Shown here one piece after another: positions 56,044-63,736 of a stretch of 64,000 nt of DNA; position 1 is the first letter of the stretch, and every line of letters begins with the position of its first letter. Where the stretch lies: positions 109,980 through 173,979 of the forward strand of contig NZ_JOPJ01000002.1 in NCBI RefSeq assembly GCF_002153655.1, read 5' to 3'. Under the pieces are notes generated by a model. The model searched no databases. It saw only the letters and a list, made by a program, of their open reading frames with translations, and had not been told where the DNA came from. The stretch comes from Acetobacter okinawensis. GTDB lineage: Bacteria > Pseudomonadota > Alphaproteobacteria > Acetobacterales > Acetobacteraceae. A program made the translations under genes and the position numbers.

Positions 56044-56346
56044 TCAGCGAGACATGCGCCCGATGATAAACCCTACCACGCCGGAAATGGCAATGGACAA
56101 CCAGGACGTGTGACTGCCTGTACGCTTTGCAAGATCGTTGCGCGTATGATCGGCCAGTTCGCGCGCATTGGCAACCGCCTGTTCTGTCAGGTCACCTGCT
56201 TTGTCCCCCGCACGGCCCAGCGCTGGAACAATATGTTGTGTAACAAGGCGCTCAATATGCGCCTTGACTGCCTCCAGTTCTTCCCGCGCGGTGTCTGCTG
56301 CGGCTTCTCCGGCAAGCTTAACGTCTTTGATTTTATCTGATGACAT
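56044..56346 (-). CDS. DUF883 family protein (ElaB/YqjD-like)
   Basis: The 100-residue protein is mostly amphipathic helix (EELEAVKAHIERLVTQHIVPAL, AGDLTEQAVANARELADHTRNDL) ending in a glycine-rich membrane segment (SWLSIAISGVVGFIIGRM) at residues about 79-98. YqjD-type proteins are tail-anchored and bind ribosomes in stationary phase, a family property not tested here. It starts at 56346 and precedes the YqjE-like gene by 40 bases. It is divergent from the ABC ATPase-like gene. Confidence 0.88.
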   Translation of the reverse strand: MSSDKIKDVKLAGEAAADTAREELEAVKAHIERLVTQHIVPALGRAGDKAGDLTEQAVANARELADHTRNDLAKRTGSHTSWLSIAISGVVGFIIGRMSR

Positions 56347-56419
56347 GAAACAAACCTCGTTGACTTTATCGTTTTAAATGACAACACCTTCATTAACCCA
56401 CAAAAAAGGACATAGTTGC

Positions 56420-57547
56420 ATGCCGCCCGCGCATGGCTCACCCCCGGCTTTGGCGCTCACGGATTTGGCGGTCCTGCCCAAAGCATCTCCCCTGACCCTG
56501 CGCCTGAACGCGGGCAACTGCATTGCCCTGCTGGGAATCGGCTCCGACACAGCAGACCTGACCGCCCTGACCGAAGCACTGGCCGGGCGCACATGTACAT
56601 CGGGGCAGATACGCATATATGGTGTGGAGGTGGGGCATATGCCCCAGGGTGCGCGCAAGATCGCCACCATGGGTGTGCATGCGCCACTTTTCCCGCAATT
56701 GAGTGTTACCGACAACATTCTCTTCCCCCTCCGGGCCACAGGCCTGCTCCCCAAGGCAGAAATAGGCCGCAGACGTGACGAGGTTCTGGCCCTGACCGGG
56801 CTGGACGCAGTACGCAACCTCTCCCCCCGCACCCTTTCGGCAGAACAGAGGTTTCGGGCAGCACTGGCGCGAGCACTGGTCACATCCCCCGACCTGTTGG
56901 TGCTCAACCAGCCCATGGACGGCCTACCCACACAGGCTGCCAGACGCTCCATGATGTTTCTGGAACGACTCCGGCAGGCCATTGGCCTGACATCCCTGTT
57001 CCTGACCCGTGACCGTACCGAGGCGTTTATCGCGGCTGACACCATTGGCGTGCTGGATAACGGCACCCTGCTGCAACTGGCAGATGCGCCAACCCTGCTC
57101 AACCGCCCCGCCACCCCCGGCGTGGCGCTGGCTCTGGGGGACGCCAACATCCTGACCGGCAAGGTCCTGCGGATTGACGACGATGTTGCCGAACTGCGCC
57201 TGCCGTCCGGCGAAACGGTGGAAGCCATGGCCGATGCCGATCTGGCCGAGCATGACCTGGCAAGCATCTGCATTCTGCCCGACCGTCTTTCAGTCCTCTT
57301 CCCACGCGCGGGTGCGGCTGATAACAGTGCCGAAGCGGGTGACCTGATATGCACTCTGGTCTCCGCCCATCATCTGGGCCACAGCATTGTCATGCGGATG
57401 CGCCTGTGCGACGGCACAGAAATCAGCCTCAACCGCCCTCCCGTACACAACCCGAGGGAACTAAAAGCCGGACGCCCGGCCCTGCTGGCGTGGCAAACGC
57501 GGAATGCAACAGCCTTTCCGATGGATAAAAAAACCGGCTCGCTTTAG
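56420..57547 (+). CDS. PotA-like ABC ATPase homologue with all catalytic motifs lost
   Basis: The 375-residue protein (ATG 56420; AAAAAGGA nine bases upstream) has the layout of a PotA/UgpC-type ATPase. An ATPase core (about 1-220) is followed by a TOBE-like region (LASICILPDRLSVLF and the terminal TEISLNRPPVHNPRELKAG). The Walker A position reads LLGIGSDTADL with no GKS/T. Q-loop IATMGVHAPLF lacks Gln, the signature is LSAEQ (139-143), Walker B is LLVLNQP with Asn and Gln for Asp and Glu, and the switch His is Arg (LTRD, R197). Hydrolysis is therefore unlikely. The frame is intact, which argues against random decay. Confidence 0.85.
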   Translation: MPPAHGSPPALALTDLAVLPKASPLTLRLNAGNCIALLGIGSDTADLTALTEALAGRTCTSGQIRIYGVEVGHMPQGARKIATMGVHAPLFPQLSVTDNILFPLRATGLLPKAEIGRRRDEVLALTGLDAVRNLSPRTLSAEQRFRAALARALVTSPDLLVLNQPMDGLPTQAARRSMMFLERLRQAIGLTSLFLTRDRTEAFIAADTIGVLDNGTLLQLADAPTLLNRPATPGVALALGDANILTGKVLRIDDDVAELRLPSGETVEAMADADLAEHDLASICILPDRLSVLFPRAGAADNSAEAGDLICTLVSAHHLGHSIVMRMRLCDGTEISLNRPPVHNPRELKAGRPALLAWQTRNATAFPMDKKTGSL

Positions 57548-57639
57548 GCTGGCGGCATTGTGTCCATAATGAACGACGACGACGCGTGAGGTTTACCCTG
57601 TTCTCTCCCTCTTTCCTGAGCATACCCCGCAGGCAGGTC

Positions 57640-58689
57640 ATGTCCTCCCAGGAACAGGGGCTGGCTCCGTGCCGCAAGACGTTATCGCGCCGTGCTATCC
57701 TGCTGGCGGGCCTTGGGGGGCTGCTACCGGGCACGGCTATGGCTGCCCACACGCGCAAACAGACGCGAACAGACAAAAGCCTGCATATTCTGACCTTTAC
57801 TGGCAGTATTGCCCAAACCCAGAGCAAAATCCTGTTCAAACCCTACGAACACCTGACCCACCAAAGCATAGTCCCGCGCGGCTGGAGCGGGGAACTGCCG
57901 GAACTGCAACACCTTACAAATCCGTCCCACCAGCACCCGGCCGCCGCAATGATGGAAAACAGCAGCCTGCGCATTGGCTGCGCACTCAAACTCCTGTCCC
58001 GCCATCAGACAGACACATCTTCGAGCAACTGCGGCCTGCCTTCCGCTTCCATTGATTATGCCATGGCGTGGGACAAGGCGCGGTTCGAAAGCACTCCAAG
58101 CTGGTTTGACTTCTGGGATGTGGCACGCCACCCCGGCCGCCGCAGCCTGCGGCGCGATCCCCGCATGACACTGGAAATCGCGTTGCTGGCCGATGGCGTG
58201 CCAGCAAATGCGCTCTACCGCACGCTGGGTACGACCGAAGGTGTTAATCGTGCTTTTCTCAAACTGGAACAGTTGCGGCCCTATATTGCCTGGTGGTCCA
58301 CACCGGGGGAGGCTGGGCAGATCCTGACCTCCGGCGGAGCGCTTATGGGCTGTGTACCGACCGGGGAAATTCTGGGGGCAGCAGACGCTATCCGCCAGCG
58401 TTTTGGCCTATACTGGCAACAACGCTTTGTTGTGCAATACGGCTGGGGCGTGCTGGCAAGTGCTGCCTCCAACCCAGCAGCCCTTGCTTTTGTCTCCTGG
58501 CTGGAGCAGGCCGCACAGCAACAGGCCTTTGCCAATGCATGGCCCTCGCTCCCATCCATGGCTGAACTCAACGCTCTTGCCCCCGGCCTTGCTCACATTC
58601 CCCCCGCCATCACCATAGATGACACATTCTGGGAAAATAATCTGAGCGCACTGAACGAACGCTTCCAGCAGTGGATGCGGCGCACATGA
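57640..58689 (+). CDS. PotD-like substrate-binding protein with Tat signal
   Basis: The 349-residue protein starts at the ATG at 57640 (GCAGGCAGG upstream; GTG at 57586 is alternative). It has a twin-arginine signal LSRRAILLAGLGG. The mature part matches spermidine/putrescine-type binding proteins: WFDFWDVARHPGRRSLRRDP, MTLEIALLADGVPANALYRT, RAFLKLEQLRPYIAWWST and the TSGGALMGCVPTGEIL strand. A ligand cannot be assigned. Its stop overlaps the next gene start (ATGA at 58686). Together with the neighbouring ATPase-like and permease-like genes it makes a vestigial importer. Confidence 0.82.
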   Translation: MSSQEQGLAPCRKTLSRRAILLAGLGGLLPGTAMAAHTRKQTRTDKSLHILTFTGSIAQTQSKILFKPYEHLTHQSIVPRGWSGELPELQHLTNPSHQHPAAAMMENSSLRIGCALKLLSRHQTDTSSSNCGLPSASIDYAMAWDKARFESTPSWFDFWDVARHPGRRSLRRDPRMTLEIALLADGVPANALYRTLGTTEGVNRAFLKLEQLRPYIAWWSTPGEAGQILTSGGALMGCVPTGEILGAADAIRQRFGLYWQQRFVVQYGWGVLASAASNPAALAFVSWLEQAAQQQAFANAWPSLPSMAELNALAPGLAHIPPAITIDDTFWENNLSALNERFQQWMRRT

Positions 58690-59108
58690 TCCCATACTTT
58701 GCACTCGGCGTATCTGCACAGGCGGCACTGGTGTGTGGTGTTATCATGCTTGTCACCAGTTTACTGGTCACAGCGGCCTCTGTGCTTTTAGTTTTTGCCT
58801 TGCGGGCTGAACAGCATCTTTACACGCTTGCACTAGCACTCCTGCTCCCCTGCACCGGGGCATGCATGGCGTTACCAGCATTTGTGCACGCGGCAACTAC
58901 CCCGATCCTGCAAGGGCTTTTACTATCTCCCCTACTCCTGCTCCCGTTGTCTCTGCCAGTCAGAGCATTACAGTGCAGCTGGATTGCTACAGCACAGGAA
59001 CTCGGGGCCAACAAGCTGGCCAGACTATATTTTTTCTGGTGGCCACTGTTAAAAAAACCTTTGGTTCTGACGCTATCTTTCGCAACTTTATGCAGCATTT
59101 TACAATGA
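58686..59108 (+). CDS. Half-length ABC permease-like membrane protein
   Basis: The 140-residue protein starts at the ATGA overlap with the binding-protein gene. It has about three hydrophobic segments (LVCGVIMLVTSLLVTAASVLLVFAL; LYTLALALLLPCTGACMALP; LLLSPLLLLPLSLPV). The EAA-like loop ATAQELGANKLARLYFFWWPLLKKP near its end corresponds to the coupling helix of PotB/PotC permeases. A normal permease has about six helices and 260-290 residues, so this keeps only part. The stop TGA overlaps the next ATG (59105-59108). Confidence 0.72.
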   Translation: MIPYFALGVSAQAALVCGVIMLVTSLLVTAASVLLVFALRAEQHLYTLALALLLPCTGACMALPAFVHAATTPILQGLLLSPLLLLPLSLPVRALQCSWIATAQELGANKLARLYFFWWPLLKKPLVLTLSFATLCSILQ

Positions 59109-59578
59109 CATCACAACCCCCTCTTCCTTTTTGGAAAACCACGTCCCTTGAAGACATGACCAACGCACAGTGGGAATCTCTATGCGATGGGTGTGGACGG
59201 TGTTGCCTGCATAAACTCCGTGATGATGAAACGGACGAACTCTATTACACATCGGTCGCCTGTAGGCTGCTGGATGTCAAAACCTGCCAGTGCACGGACT
59301 ACCCAAAGCGCCACCGCAAGGTGCAGGATTGCATAACCTTAACACCCGCCATGATTCCCGAACTCGACTGGCTACCACCAGACTGTGCGTACAAAAGACT
59401 ATCAGACGGAGATGACCTGCCGTCCTGGCATCCCCTGATAACGGGCAACCAGCAGACAGTCATCACCTCCGGCGCATCCGCCGCAGGACGCTGCATAAGT
59501 GAAAGACGCGCTGGAGCACTGGAGGACTACGTTGTTGACTGGCCTGCCGAACACGCCACACCTCCCGAAGGTAATTAA
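59105..59578 (+). CDS. YcgN family cysteine-cluster protein
   Basis: The 157-residue protein from the ATG at 59105 (ATGA overlap with the permease-like gene) shows the UPF0260/YcgN cysteine pattern: SLCDGCGRCCLHKLRDDETDE, then YYTSVACRLLDVKTCQCTDYP and a later QDCITLTPAMIPELDWLPPDCAYK. It probably binds a metal or Fe-S cluster. Function is unknown in the family. The longer frame to 58862 is the shadow of the permease-like gene. Its coupling to the vestigial transporter is unusual. Confidence 0.88.
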   Translation: MTSQPPLPFWKTTSLEDMTNAQWESLCDGCGRCCLHKLRDDETDELYYTSVACRLLDVKTCQCTDYPKRHRKVQDCITLTPAMIPELDWLPPDCAYKRLSDGDDLPSWHPLITGNQQTVITSGASAAGRCISERRAGALEDYVVDWPAEHATPPEGN

Positions 59579-60254
59579 TGTTGCCGCACAGGGAGTGGTG
59601 CAGGTCGTATGGAAACAATCCATACGTGCCAAGCGTCTTTCCCTGCGCATTGCACCGTATGAGCACACACTGATTGTAACTGTACCGATAGAGTGCAGGC
59701 CGGAACAGGCACTTGCGTTTGTGCAGGCAAACCATGCTTGGATCAACGAACGCCTGCAAAAACTTGAAAAAACCCTCTCTTTTTCAGATAACAACACCAT
59801 TCCCATACAGGGCAAATCCTACCGCATCATACATACTCCACAACAACGGGGCGGAGCATGGCTGGAAGAGCAGCACCTTATGGTTAGCGGAGATCACGCA
59901 TTCATCAATAGACGCGTTGCCGATTTTTTACGCTCCCACGCCACAACAGTTCTCAAACAGGAAGTGCAGGCAATGGCCCAAAGCACGCACCTGTTTCCAT
60001 CACGCGTAGATATTCGTGATACGTCCAGCCGTTGGGGCAGTTGCTCCAGTTCCGGCCGTATCATGCTCTCTTGGCGCGTTATCATGGCGCCTGATCTGGT
60101 ACGCCATTACCTGATCGCCCATGAACTCAGCCACCTTAAACACATGAATCATGGCCCACTTTTCTGGCAACAGGTTGCCCAAATCACACCTTTTAAACAA
60201 CAGGCCGAAACATGGCTGCGCCAGAAAGGCCCCCTCCTGCTGCACGCCAGATAA
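59499..60254 (+). CDS. YgjP-like (DUF45) zinc metallopeptidase-like protein
   Basis: The frame is open for 251 codons from GTG at 59499. The true start is uncertain, since it overlaps the YcgN gene by 80 bases, and TTG codons at 59529/59532 are alternatives. The C-terminal domain has the YgjP signature: DTSSRWGSCSSSGRIMLSWR, then APDLVRHYLIAHELSHLKHMNHGPLFWQQV with the HExxH zinc motif and a second His. The N-terminal half is a mixed alpha/beta domain. The role is unknown. Confidence 0.85.
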   Translation: MKDALEHWRTTLLTGLPNTPHLPKVINVAAQGVVQVVWKQSIRAKRLSLRIAPYEHTLIVTVPIECRPEQALAFVQANHAWINERLQKLEKTLSFSDNNTIPIQGKSYRIIHTPQQRGGAWLEEQHLMVSGDHAFINRRVADFLRSHATTVLKQEVQAMAQSTHLFPSRVDIRDTSSRWGSCSSSGRIMLSWRVIMAPDLVRHYLIAHELSHLKHMNHGPLFWQQVAQITPFKQQAETWLRQKGPLLLHAR

Positions 60255-60317
60255 ACGCCCCGTTTGCACGACGACTGAACCATGCTAAGGAGCATACCCT
60301 GACAGTGCAAACCACAC

Positions 60318-60403
60318 GCGAACTTGGCGGAATGGTAGACGCAGGAGACTTAAAATCTCCAGCCCGAATGGGCGTGCGGGTTCGAGTCCCGCAGTTCGCA
60401 CCA
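60318..60403 (+). tRNA. tRNA-Leu(UAA)
   Basis: An 86-nt tRNA has acceptor GCGAACT/AGTTCGC, D arm with TGGCGGAATGGTAGACGC, and anticodon TAA at 60351-60353 in the loop CTTAAAA. A long variable arm (AGCCCGAATGGGCG) and T arm with GGTTCGAGTCCC follow. The encoded CCA ends at 60403. A tyrosine recombinase starts 96 bases downstream, so the 3' end of this tRNA gene is a probable attB site. Confidence 0.96.
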
Positions 60404-60427
60404 CTCATAACATATTGATTTAACTGA

Positions 60428-60477
60428 CTTTTATGGTCTTTCCACAACCATAAAAGCCGAACCTTCTACAATCGGCT
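60428..60477. repeat. Overlapping inverted repeats between tRNA-Leu and the integrase
   Basis: CTTTTATGGT at 60428-60437 and ACCATAAAAG at 60447-60456 form a perfect 10-bp palindrome with a 9-base loop. A second palindrome, AGCCGA (60455-60460) with TCGGCT (60472-60477), overlaps its end. The first could terminate tRNA transcription, but no T-run follows. Integrase or excisionase binding is an alternative. Confidence 0.55.
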
Positions 60478-60498
60478 TCTACAAAATGAGCCGTCTGT

Positions 60499-62109
60499 AT
60501 GTTGATCCGTCTCCAATCCGGGTATCATTTCCGCAGGGCTGTGCCTTCACATATCCGTGATATTGTGGGCAAAAAGGAGCTATGGCTCTCCCTTGGCACT
60601 AACAAACGCGAGGTGGCCAAACCATATGCGTGTGCAGTTTTCGCAGAGACCGAAAGGCTGTTCCGTTCCGTAATGCACCTCAAGACAGAACTCAGCGAAA
60701 ACGAAAATTTTATCAGGAATGAACTCCCTGAAGACGCGCAGGAACTCTTTGACCTGCTTATTCAGGACTACCAGCACAGGATTGCATCCTTACAGACGCA
60801 ATATGACCATCAGAGACTCAGACATTCCATGGAAAGTCTGGAACAGGTGGAAAAGCTGGAGAAAGCCAGAAATCTGACTGGCAGAAGTGTGCATCTGCTG
60901 GAACGCACTGTCACAGACCTGAAAAAGACCAAAGCCAGCCTGCCAGCCCTGACGGATATTCAAAGCCAGATTAAGGACATGAAAGCCTTTCTGGCTCCGA
61001 AGGAAAAACCTTCTCCCCTCTTTTCAGAAGCGATTAAAATTTTCCTGGAAAGCAAGGACACCACAGTCAAATCCACTGTGGTCAAATCCTACGAACGCAC
61101 CTTCAAACGCTTTCTGGAAGTCTGTGGGGATAAACCCATGCGGGATTATACCGGGGCAGATGTTGGGCATTTCAAAGCTCTGATGGAACAGCTACCGGAA
61201 AGTTATGGCAAACAGCGTAACGACACCCGGACAGTTCAGGAATTTGTGGCAGATGCGAAGAAACGCAAGCTGGCCCGTATCTCCGGGAAATCAGTCAAAA
61301 ACCATTTCACCAAGCTTTCGGGACTTTGGAAGCATTTCCTTCTGCGTGACCTTGTGGATCGCAATGTGTTCACAGGTGGCTGGCAGTTTGACACAAAGTC
61401 CAAAACCAATCGTGTGCGCTGGAGTGATAACGACTTAAAGACCATTGCTGGTCAACCCTGGCAGTTTGGCACCATCAGCCACAAGACAGCGTCCATGATT
61501 GTAGGGATTGCCTCTTACACAGGGATGCGACTGGAAGAAATCTGTCGTTTAAGACCGCAGGACATTCAGGAGATACAAGGTATTCCCTGCATTCTGGTGC
61601 AAGACCACCCTGCCCTGAAAGGAAAACCCTGGACGGAATGGAGTGCGAAGACAGAAGCCGGGAAGCGTGTTGTTCCCATCTGCACGGCCTTGCAGAAAGC
61701 CGGATTACTGGACCTTGCCCAAAGGGCCATGAACCAGAAGCGTCACTACCTGTTCCATGACATTGATTTTAAGGGGCAGGACAACAAGCGTTCTGCTCAC
61801 TTCCAGAGAGATTTCAGTAAGTTCAAATCACGCCTTGGTATTGGCAGGAGCGTAGTGTTCCATTCGTTCCGACATAACGTGTCTACCAAACTCAGGAACA
61901 TTCATGAGCATGGCGAGGGTGGGCTACGTGAATCCTGGATTGATGACTTTCTGGGACATGAAAGCCACGACAAGTCGGTCGGAAGCACTGTCTATTTTGA
62001 TGATGTGGATATTGTGAACCTCAAGAAGGTTGCAGAGAGCGTGAAATATCCAGATTTTTGGGATATTAGAGAATTATTGAAAATAAAATTATCTTTCAAT
62101 AGACTTTGA
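60499..62109 (+). CDS. Tyrosine recombinase (integrase)
   Basis: The 536-residue site-specific recombinase would insert and excise the element next to tRNA-Leu. It has a small N-terminal basic domain (LQSGYHFRRAVPSHIRDIVGK) and a long helical linker. The SAM-like core-binding region is around YERTFKRFLEVCG. The catalytic domain has R344 (GMRLEEICRL), H455 and R458 (HSFRHN) and Tyr499 (TVYFDD). All four expected catalytic positions are visible. It points away from the tRNA, as expected for an integrated element, and a terminator follows. Confidence 0.93.
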   Translation: MLIRLQSGYHFRRAVPSHIRDIVGKKELWLSLGTNKREVAKPYACAVFAETERLFRSVMHLKTELSENENFIRNELPEDAQELFDLLIQDYQHRIASLQTQYDHQRLRHSMESLEQVEKLEKARNLTGRSVHLLERTVTDLKKTKASLPALTDIQSQIKDMKAFLAPKEKPSPLFSEAIKIFLESKDTTVKSTVVKSYERTFKRFLEVCGDKPMRDYTGADVGHFKALMEQLPESYGKQRNDTRTVQEFVADAKKRKLARISGKSVKNHFTKLSGLWKHFLLRDLVDRNVFTGGWQFDTKSKTNRVRWSDNDLKTIAGQPWQFGTISHKTASMIVGIASYTGMRLEEICRLRPQDIQEIQGIPCILVQDHPALKGKPWTEWSAKTEAGKRVVPICTALQKAGLLDLAQRAMNQKRHYLFHDIDFKGQDNKRSAHFQRDFSKFKSRLGIGRSVVFHSFRHNVSTKLRNIHEHGEGGLRESWIDDFLGHESHDKSVGSTVYFDDVDIVNLKKVAESVKYPDFWDIRELLKIKLSFNRL

Positions 62110-62116
62110 AGATAAT

Positions 62117-62148
62117 AAAAAAGCTGACAGGAAACTGTCAGCTTTTTT
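62117..62148 (+). terminator. Strong intrinsic terminator after the integrase
   Basis: A 14-base arm, AAAAAAGCTGACAG at 62117-62130, pairs with CTGTCAGCTTTTTT at 62135-62148 around a GAAA loop. It would stop integrase transcription and is symmetric enough to act in both directions. Confidence 0.93.
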
Positions 62149-62271
62149 ATCTTGCATATCGTGCGTTGACCAAGTCAATCGGGCGAAAACAAATTGTACG
62201 AAGAATCCAATACACCAATTGTACCGGACTTACTTCGGCCTTGATATTATGATAGTAATGTCATTTTTCCA

Positions 62272-63360
62272 ATGAGTCAAGAAAAAATGCCAACAGACCT
62301 TCAAAACTCAATTTCTGCAAAACGATACCTTATTTATAAAGAAAAAGCAGAAGAATATGTACCAAACTCAGGAAAAGAACAGGAAGCTCTTTGCGAGGAC
62401 TTATATATATTTAATATGGAAATATGCTCTTCACTTTACATAGCATTAAACATGCTCGAAGTATGTTATAGAAACTCACTTGCAAAAACATTATCTAAAA
62501 TAATAAACACATGGACTGTATATGATTCCTCCCAACCATCTCCGTTCAAAAATAATTTATTCTATACGAACTTTCTAAATACAAAGGGACAAAATATTTT
62601 TAGGGAATGTTTAATATCTTACACTCATGAAAAATCTCAAATGTTGACCAGTTCTACTGTCGAAGATTATCTAATATCTAATTTGTCATTTGGTTTTTGG
62701 GTTCACTGCCTTAATGCTACGTATCTCAATTTTTGGACGAATAATTTTACAGTTATCTTTCCAAATCTAGACAAATATATCACTCATCAAAATATAAAAA
62801 CAAAAATGTTTCATGCACTTAATATTAGAAATGATGTCATGCATCATTCTTGTCTTTTAAATCATAATCTACAAAACGAATATGATAATATTATTAATTT
62901 AATCCGGTATATATCTCCAAAAGCAAAAAAAATTGTTTCTGGAAAAGGAAATTTTCGCAAAACTTTAGAATCTGATCCACGGAAAAAACTTTCCCCAATT
63001 AAAGAAAAATCTAAATCTAATTATATTTTATCTGCCTCCAATGACACTCTAGAAAAAATATTAACGGATGCAGAAAATAAGAAATCTGACTATATAATCA
63101 CCTTAAAATCTGGAAAACCAGATAAGCTATATGATTTAAAATCATTAATTAGCACTTTATATAAAAATATAACTATGTCAGATAACGATTCATTTATTAT
63201 AGATAATAAAAATTTTATTTCAGAGATGAATAACGCAAAAGGAATCAAATTTGATTTCATTAATGAAAATACAAAAATAAAATCAGTAAATAAAAAATAC
63301 AGAATATTAGTAACACATGATTCTCAAAATAATATAACTGGTCTTTATTTTAGGGAATGA
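62272..63360 (+). CDS. Abi-like protein with HEPN-type R-x4-H motif
   Basis: The 362-residue protein has an N-terminal helical part similar to Abi_2-type abortive infection proteins: LYIALNMLEVCYRNSLAKTL, then the VHCLNATYLNFW helices. RNDVMHH (R186 to H191) is an R-x4-H motif of HEPN ribonucleases. The C-terminal half (from about residue 230) is Lys/Asn-rich and less clear. The gene is very AT-rich, unlike its chromosomal neighbours, which points to transfer. It is within the tRNA-Leu element, so phage defence is plausible. RNase activity is inferred. Confidence 0.78.
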   Translation: MSQEKMPTDLQNSISAKRYLIYKEKAEEYVPNSGKEQEALCEDLYIFNMEICSSLYIALNMLEVCYRNSLAKTLSKIINTWTVYDSSQPSPFKNNLFYTNFLNTKGQNIFRECLISYTHEKSQMLTSSTVEDYLISNLSFGFWVHCLNATYLNFWTNNFTVIFPNLDKYITHQNIKTKMFHALNIRNDVMHHSCLLNHNLQNEYDNIINLIRYISPKAKKIVSGKGNFRKTLESDPRKKLSPIKEKSKSNYILSASNDTLEKILTDAENKKSDYIITLKSGKPDKLYDLKSLISTLYKNITMSDNDSFIIDNKNFISEMNNAKGIKFDFINENTKIKSVNKKYRILVTHDSQNNITGLYFRE

Positions 63361-63415
63361 TACCTAGAACATTTCTACATATCAAAACCCCAATTTTCTA
63401 GTACGCGTCATTACA

Positions 63416-63736
63416 TCACGCCTTTGTTAACGCCATACACCTTCTGACGAGAGTGATAGCCTTTCGCTTCATTCTGTCAGGAGGTTCAATTCCCACACCC
63501 TGGAGACGTTCCAGCAAAGCCAGAACGGCAGAGGCATCCTCTGCACTGACAGCAGGTTTCCCATTGGTAGCTACCAGGGCTTTCCCTGCGTTTCTGTCCT
63601 GTTTGATTTTTTCCAGAATAGCCACAGTCAGCCACTCTCCGGCTTTCATACCCTGCTTCTGGCTCTGTGTAATGACAGCTTGCCGGACATCAGCAGAAAT
63701 CCCCCTGATACCCCATGTTTTCGTAGTGTCTTCCAT
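63416..63736 (-). CDS. Small plasmid-type hypothetical protein
   Basis: The 106-residue protein starts at the ATG at 63736 (MEDTTKTWGIRGISADVRQA). The N-terminal WGIRGISADVRQAVITQSQK followed by MKAGEWLTVAILEKIKQD resembles short proteins found near replication or mobilisation genes on Acetobacteraceae plasmids, often with an RHH-like start. The C-terminal third (ALLERLQGVGIEPPDRMKRK) is helical. Function unknown. It is convergent with the Abi-like gene across 55 bases. Confidence 0.72.
   Translation of the reverse strand: MEDTTKTWGIRGISADVRQAVITQSQKQGMKAGEWLTVAILEKIKQDRNAGKALVATNGKPAVSAEDASAVLALLERLQGVGIEPPDRMKRKAITLVRRCMALTKA

Noticed and set aside
56374..57354. Minus-strand ORF of 326 codons
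   Set aside because: It is Ser/Arg-rich antisense to the PotA-like gene, so it is a GC-codon artefact.
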